Source: Micromonospora olivasterospora
GTDB taxonomy: Bacteria > Actinomycetota > Actinomycetes > Mycobacteriales > Micromonosporaceae
DNA length: 64,000 nucleotides
Reading direction: 5' to 3'
NCBI RefSeq assembly: GCF_007830265.1
Contig: NZ_VLKE01000001.1
Location: 3,906,001-3,970,000, forward strand
How positions within the stretch are numbered: position 1 is the stretch's first letter; each line of letters begins with the position of its first letter. A model generated the notes under the pieces. It was not told where the DNA came from. It saw only the letters and a program-made list of their open reading frames with translations, and searched no databases. Positions 62,336 through 64,000 of this stretch are shown here, in pieces. A program made the position numbers and the translations under genes.

Positions 62336-63015
62336 GTGGAGGTAACGACGCTGCGCCGGACGATCGCCCGCACCCGGCTCGCCCCGATCGCTGCCTTCCC
62401 CAAGCGACTCGCCCGGGTGGCCCGGCACGACGCCAAGGTGCTGCGCACCTCGGCCCGGTGGCTGGTCACCTCCCGGTCACCTCCCGGGAGCACCACAACT
62501 ACACGTACGAGCTGACCAGACTCAGCCGGCACCACCTGGCCTGGTACGCCATCGTCCGCGCCACCCGGCCCGCGCACGTCGTCGAAACCGGCGTCGACAA
62601 GGGACTGGGCACCTGCGTCGTGGCCGCCGCCCTGCTGCGCAACGCCGCCGAGGGGCGTCCGGGCCGGGTCACCTCCCTCGACATCAACCCCGAGGCCGGC
62701 TACCTGGCCCGCAGCGCGCCCTGGTCCGCGGTCGTCGACCTGGTGGTCGGTGACTCCATCGCGTCCAGCGCCGCCCTCGACCGGCCCGTCGACCTGTTCC
62801 TGCACGACAGCGACCACAACCGGGAGCACGAGAGGCGTGAGTTCGAGGCGGCCGAGGCGAAGTTGGCCCCCGGCGCGCTGCTGCTCACCGACAACGTCAC
62901 CCACACCAACGTGCTCGCCGAGCACGCCGAACGCACCGGCCGGCGCTTCCTGGCGTACCGGGAGACCCCGGCCCGGCACTGGTACCCCGGCGACGGCATC
63001 GGAGTCGCCTGGTGA
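62336..63015 (+). pseudogene. SAM-dependent methyltransferase disrupted by an 11-bp duplication
   Basis: The first ~45 codons (from GTG 62336, or CTG 62351 with GGAGGT 7 bases upstream) read TIARTRLAPIAAFPKRLARV ... SARWLVTSR. An 11-base tandem duplication at 62464-62485 then shifts the frame; the other frame continues SREHHNYTYELTRLSRHHLA, HVVETGVDKGLGTCVVAAAL (SAM motif I), TSLDINPEAGYLARS and DLFLHDSDHNREHERREFEA, a Methyltransf_24-type enzyme. Deleting one copy gives a single ~222-residue protein. Translation from GTG 62458 in the second frame would still give most of the catalytic domain. Confidence 0.7.
62464..62485. repeat. 11-bp tandem duplication inside a gene
   Basis: GGTCACCTCCC twice in direct succession. 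The reading frame is continuous if one copy is removed. Confidence 0.85.
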
Positions 63016-63412
63016 GGCTCGCGGCCGTCCACACGTACCCGGTCAAGGGGTGCCACCGCCTCGACCACGACGGCGCCCGCGTCGAGCCCTGGGGCCTGGC
63101 CGGCGACCGCCGGTGGATGGTGGTCGACGGCGACGGGCTCGGCGTCACCCAGCGGCAGGCCACCGCGCTGGTCGGGCTACGCGCCGGGTCGGCCGCCGGC
63201 TGCGGATCGGGTCGGCCCGGTGCGCCGGCGGGACGTGCGGCCGCTGCGTGGTCACCACGACCGACCAGGAGACGGGGGTACGCGGAAAGGAGCCGCTGTT
63301 CACCCTCGGGCGGCGCCGCAACATCGACGGCAAGCTCCGGTTCGGGCTGAACCTCGTCCCCGAGGGGCCGGGCACGGTGCGGGTCGGCGACCCGGTGGTC
63401 GTGGCGGACTGA
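63012..63412 (+). pseudogene. MOSC-domain protein with the middle missing
   Basis: GTG 63012 (overlapping the preceding TGA) gives the MOSC_N opening: LAAVHTYPVKGCHRLDHDG, VEPWGLAGDRRWMVVDGDG and VTQRQATALVGLRA. Around 63185-63230 the frame is lost, and the remaining end reads GTCGRCVVTTTDQETGVRGK and GKLRFGLNLVPEGPGTVRVG in a second frame, the normal C-terminus of mARC/YcbX-like molybdenum-cofactor enzymes. About 130 residues between are absent, including the core of the MOSC barrel. Either a deletion or an assembly collapse. Confidence 0.75.
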
Positions 63413-63422
63413 GCGGGGCGGC

Positions 63423-63974
63423 TCAGGCGGTGCCCGGCCGGCTCGTGGCCGCCGGCGCCGCCAGGTCGAGCCACATGAAGATCTCGTCCCGGTCGTCACC
63501 CGGGGCGACCCGGAGCGCGCCCGGCAGCCGGCCCACCTCGCGGTACCCGAGGCGCTCGTAGAACCGCTCCAGCCCCAGCCCGCCCCGCACGGTGACGTGC
63601 AGTGCCTCCCAGCCCATCGCGCGGCCGAGCCGTTCCGCCTCCCGCATCAGCGCGTACCCGTGACCCCGGCCCTGGGTGTCCGGGTGCACCATCACCCGCT
63701 TCAGCACGCACCAGTGCGTCTTCAGGTGGAACCGGTTGTCGGCGAAGATCAACATTCCCACCGGGCGTTCCCCGTCGTACGCGACGAGCAGCCGGTCCGG
63801 GCCGTCGGCGATGGCGGCGAAGGTCGGCCCGGCGATGCCGAGGACGTCCGCGGCGGTGACCGGGGCGACGAAGCCGACGGCGCCGCCGGCGTTGGTGACG
63901 TCGACCCAGAGGGAGAGGAGCTGCTCCCGCAGCTCGGCGGTGAGGTCGGGGTCGAGGACGAAGCGCAGACTCAC
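63423..63974 (-). CDS. GNAT-family N-acetyltransferase
   Basis: 183 residues from GTG 63974. The acetyl-CoA-binding motif is VMVHPDTQGRGHGYALMREA (Q-x-x-G-x-G), and LGLERFYERLGYREVGRLPG is the C-terminal GNAT strand and helix. PDRLLVAYDGERPVGMLIFA precedes it. The acceptor (amine, amino acid or protein) is unknown. Its stop faces the MOSC remnant. Confidence 0.9.
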   Translation of the reverse strand: MSLRFVLDPDLTAELREQLLSLWVDVTNAGGAVGFVAPVTAADVLGIAGPTFAAIADGPDRLLVAYDGERPVGMLIFADNRFHLKTHWCVLKRVMVHPDTQGRGHGYALMREAERLGRAMGWEALHVTVRGGLGLERFYERLGYREVGRLPGALRVAPGDDRDEIFMWLDLAAPAATSRPGTA

Positions 63975-64000
63975 GGGGCCATCCTGGCCCAGGTCCCGCC

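Overview
The window looks like chromosomal DNA from a high-GC actinomycete, most probably Micromonosporaceae (Micromonospora-like). Codon third positions are almost all G/C, GTG starts are common, and many genes appear leaderless, with a TANNNT -10 box six or seven bases before the start codon. The block pncB-clpS-DUF2017-mec-cysO-cysM-MBL-rph-rdgB follows the order known from Mycobacterium tuberculosis Rv1330c-Rv1341. I see no tRNA, rRNA, CRISPR array, integrase or transposase.

Layout. 1-2.8 kb: an Mrr-type restriction endonuclease (cut by the window edge) diverging from an SF1 helicase-like ATPase. 2.9-7.6 kb: secreted proteins, a three-gene cassette (Tat-exported protein, 86-aa protein, eight-cysteine protein), and a junction where two divergent genes, an aldo/keto reductase and a metallo-hydrolase, both lack their 5' ends. 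7.6-10.1 kb: a type VII/polymorphic-toxin-like operon (YbaB-like, EspC-like, helical protein with a C-terminal HExxH zincin, overlapping small immunity candidate). 10.2-20.3 kb: stand-alone genes (methyltransferase, His/Cys-dyad DUF6642-like protein, F420 enzyme, serine hydrolase, pentapeptide protein, damaged PBP4, sulfotransferase) with several repeat elements. 20.3-33.5 kb: a PepSY protein with an OmpR-type two-component system, cupin, threonine synthase, a LigD-like phosphoesterase with a degenerate ligase domain, redox enzymes, ctaD, an MFS carrier and NAD salvage genes pncB/pncA. 33.5-43.5 kb: a LuxR-type large ATPase regulator, a degenerate GTPase-like gene and the conserved protein-turnover/cysteine/RNA block. 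43.5-46.0 kb: remains of a histidine-utilisation cluster (rpiR, hutU and hutF all broken, one intact amidohydrolase). 47.5-62.2 kb: an exopolysaccharide locus (four GT4-type glycosyltransferases, O-antigen-ligase-like protein, MurJ-like flippase, acyltransferase, polyprenyl glycosylphosphotransferase, LCP ligase) interrupted by an opposing DUF1800/DUF1501 pair. 62.3-64 kb: a methyltransferase broken by an 11-bp duplication, a MOSC gene lacking its middle, and a GNAT acetyltransferase.

Two themes stand out. First, related 56-bp and 59-bp tandem repeats sit between rph and rdgB and between hutU and an amidohydrolase. In both places each unit is a 19-20 codon mini-ORF whose stop overlaps the next start (ATGA/GTGA), so the whole chain is arranged as a translational relay ending exactly on the enzyme's start codon. 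Second, several conserved genes carry single-base shifts in G/C runs or have lost their middle section. This many lesions in 64 kb suggests sequencing or assembly error at least as much as biology, and calls of pseudogene should be read with that in mind.
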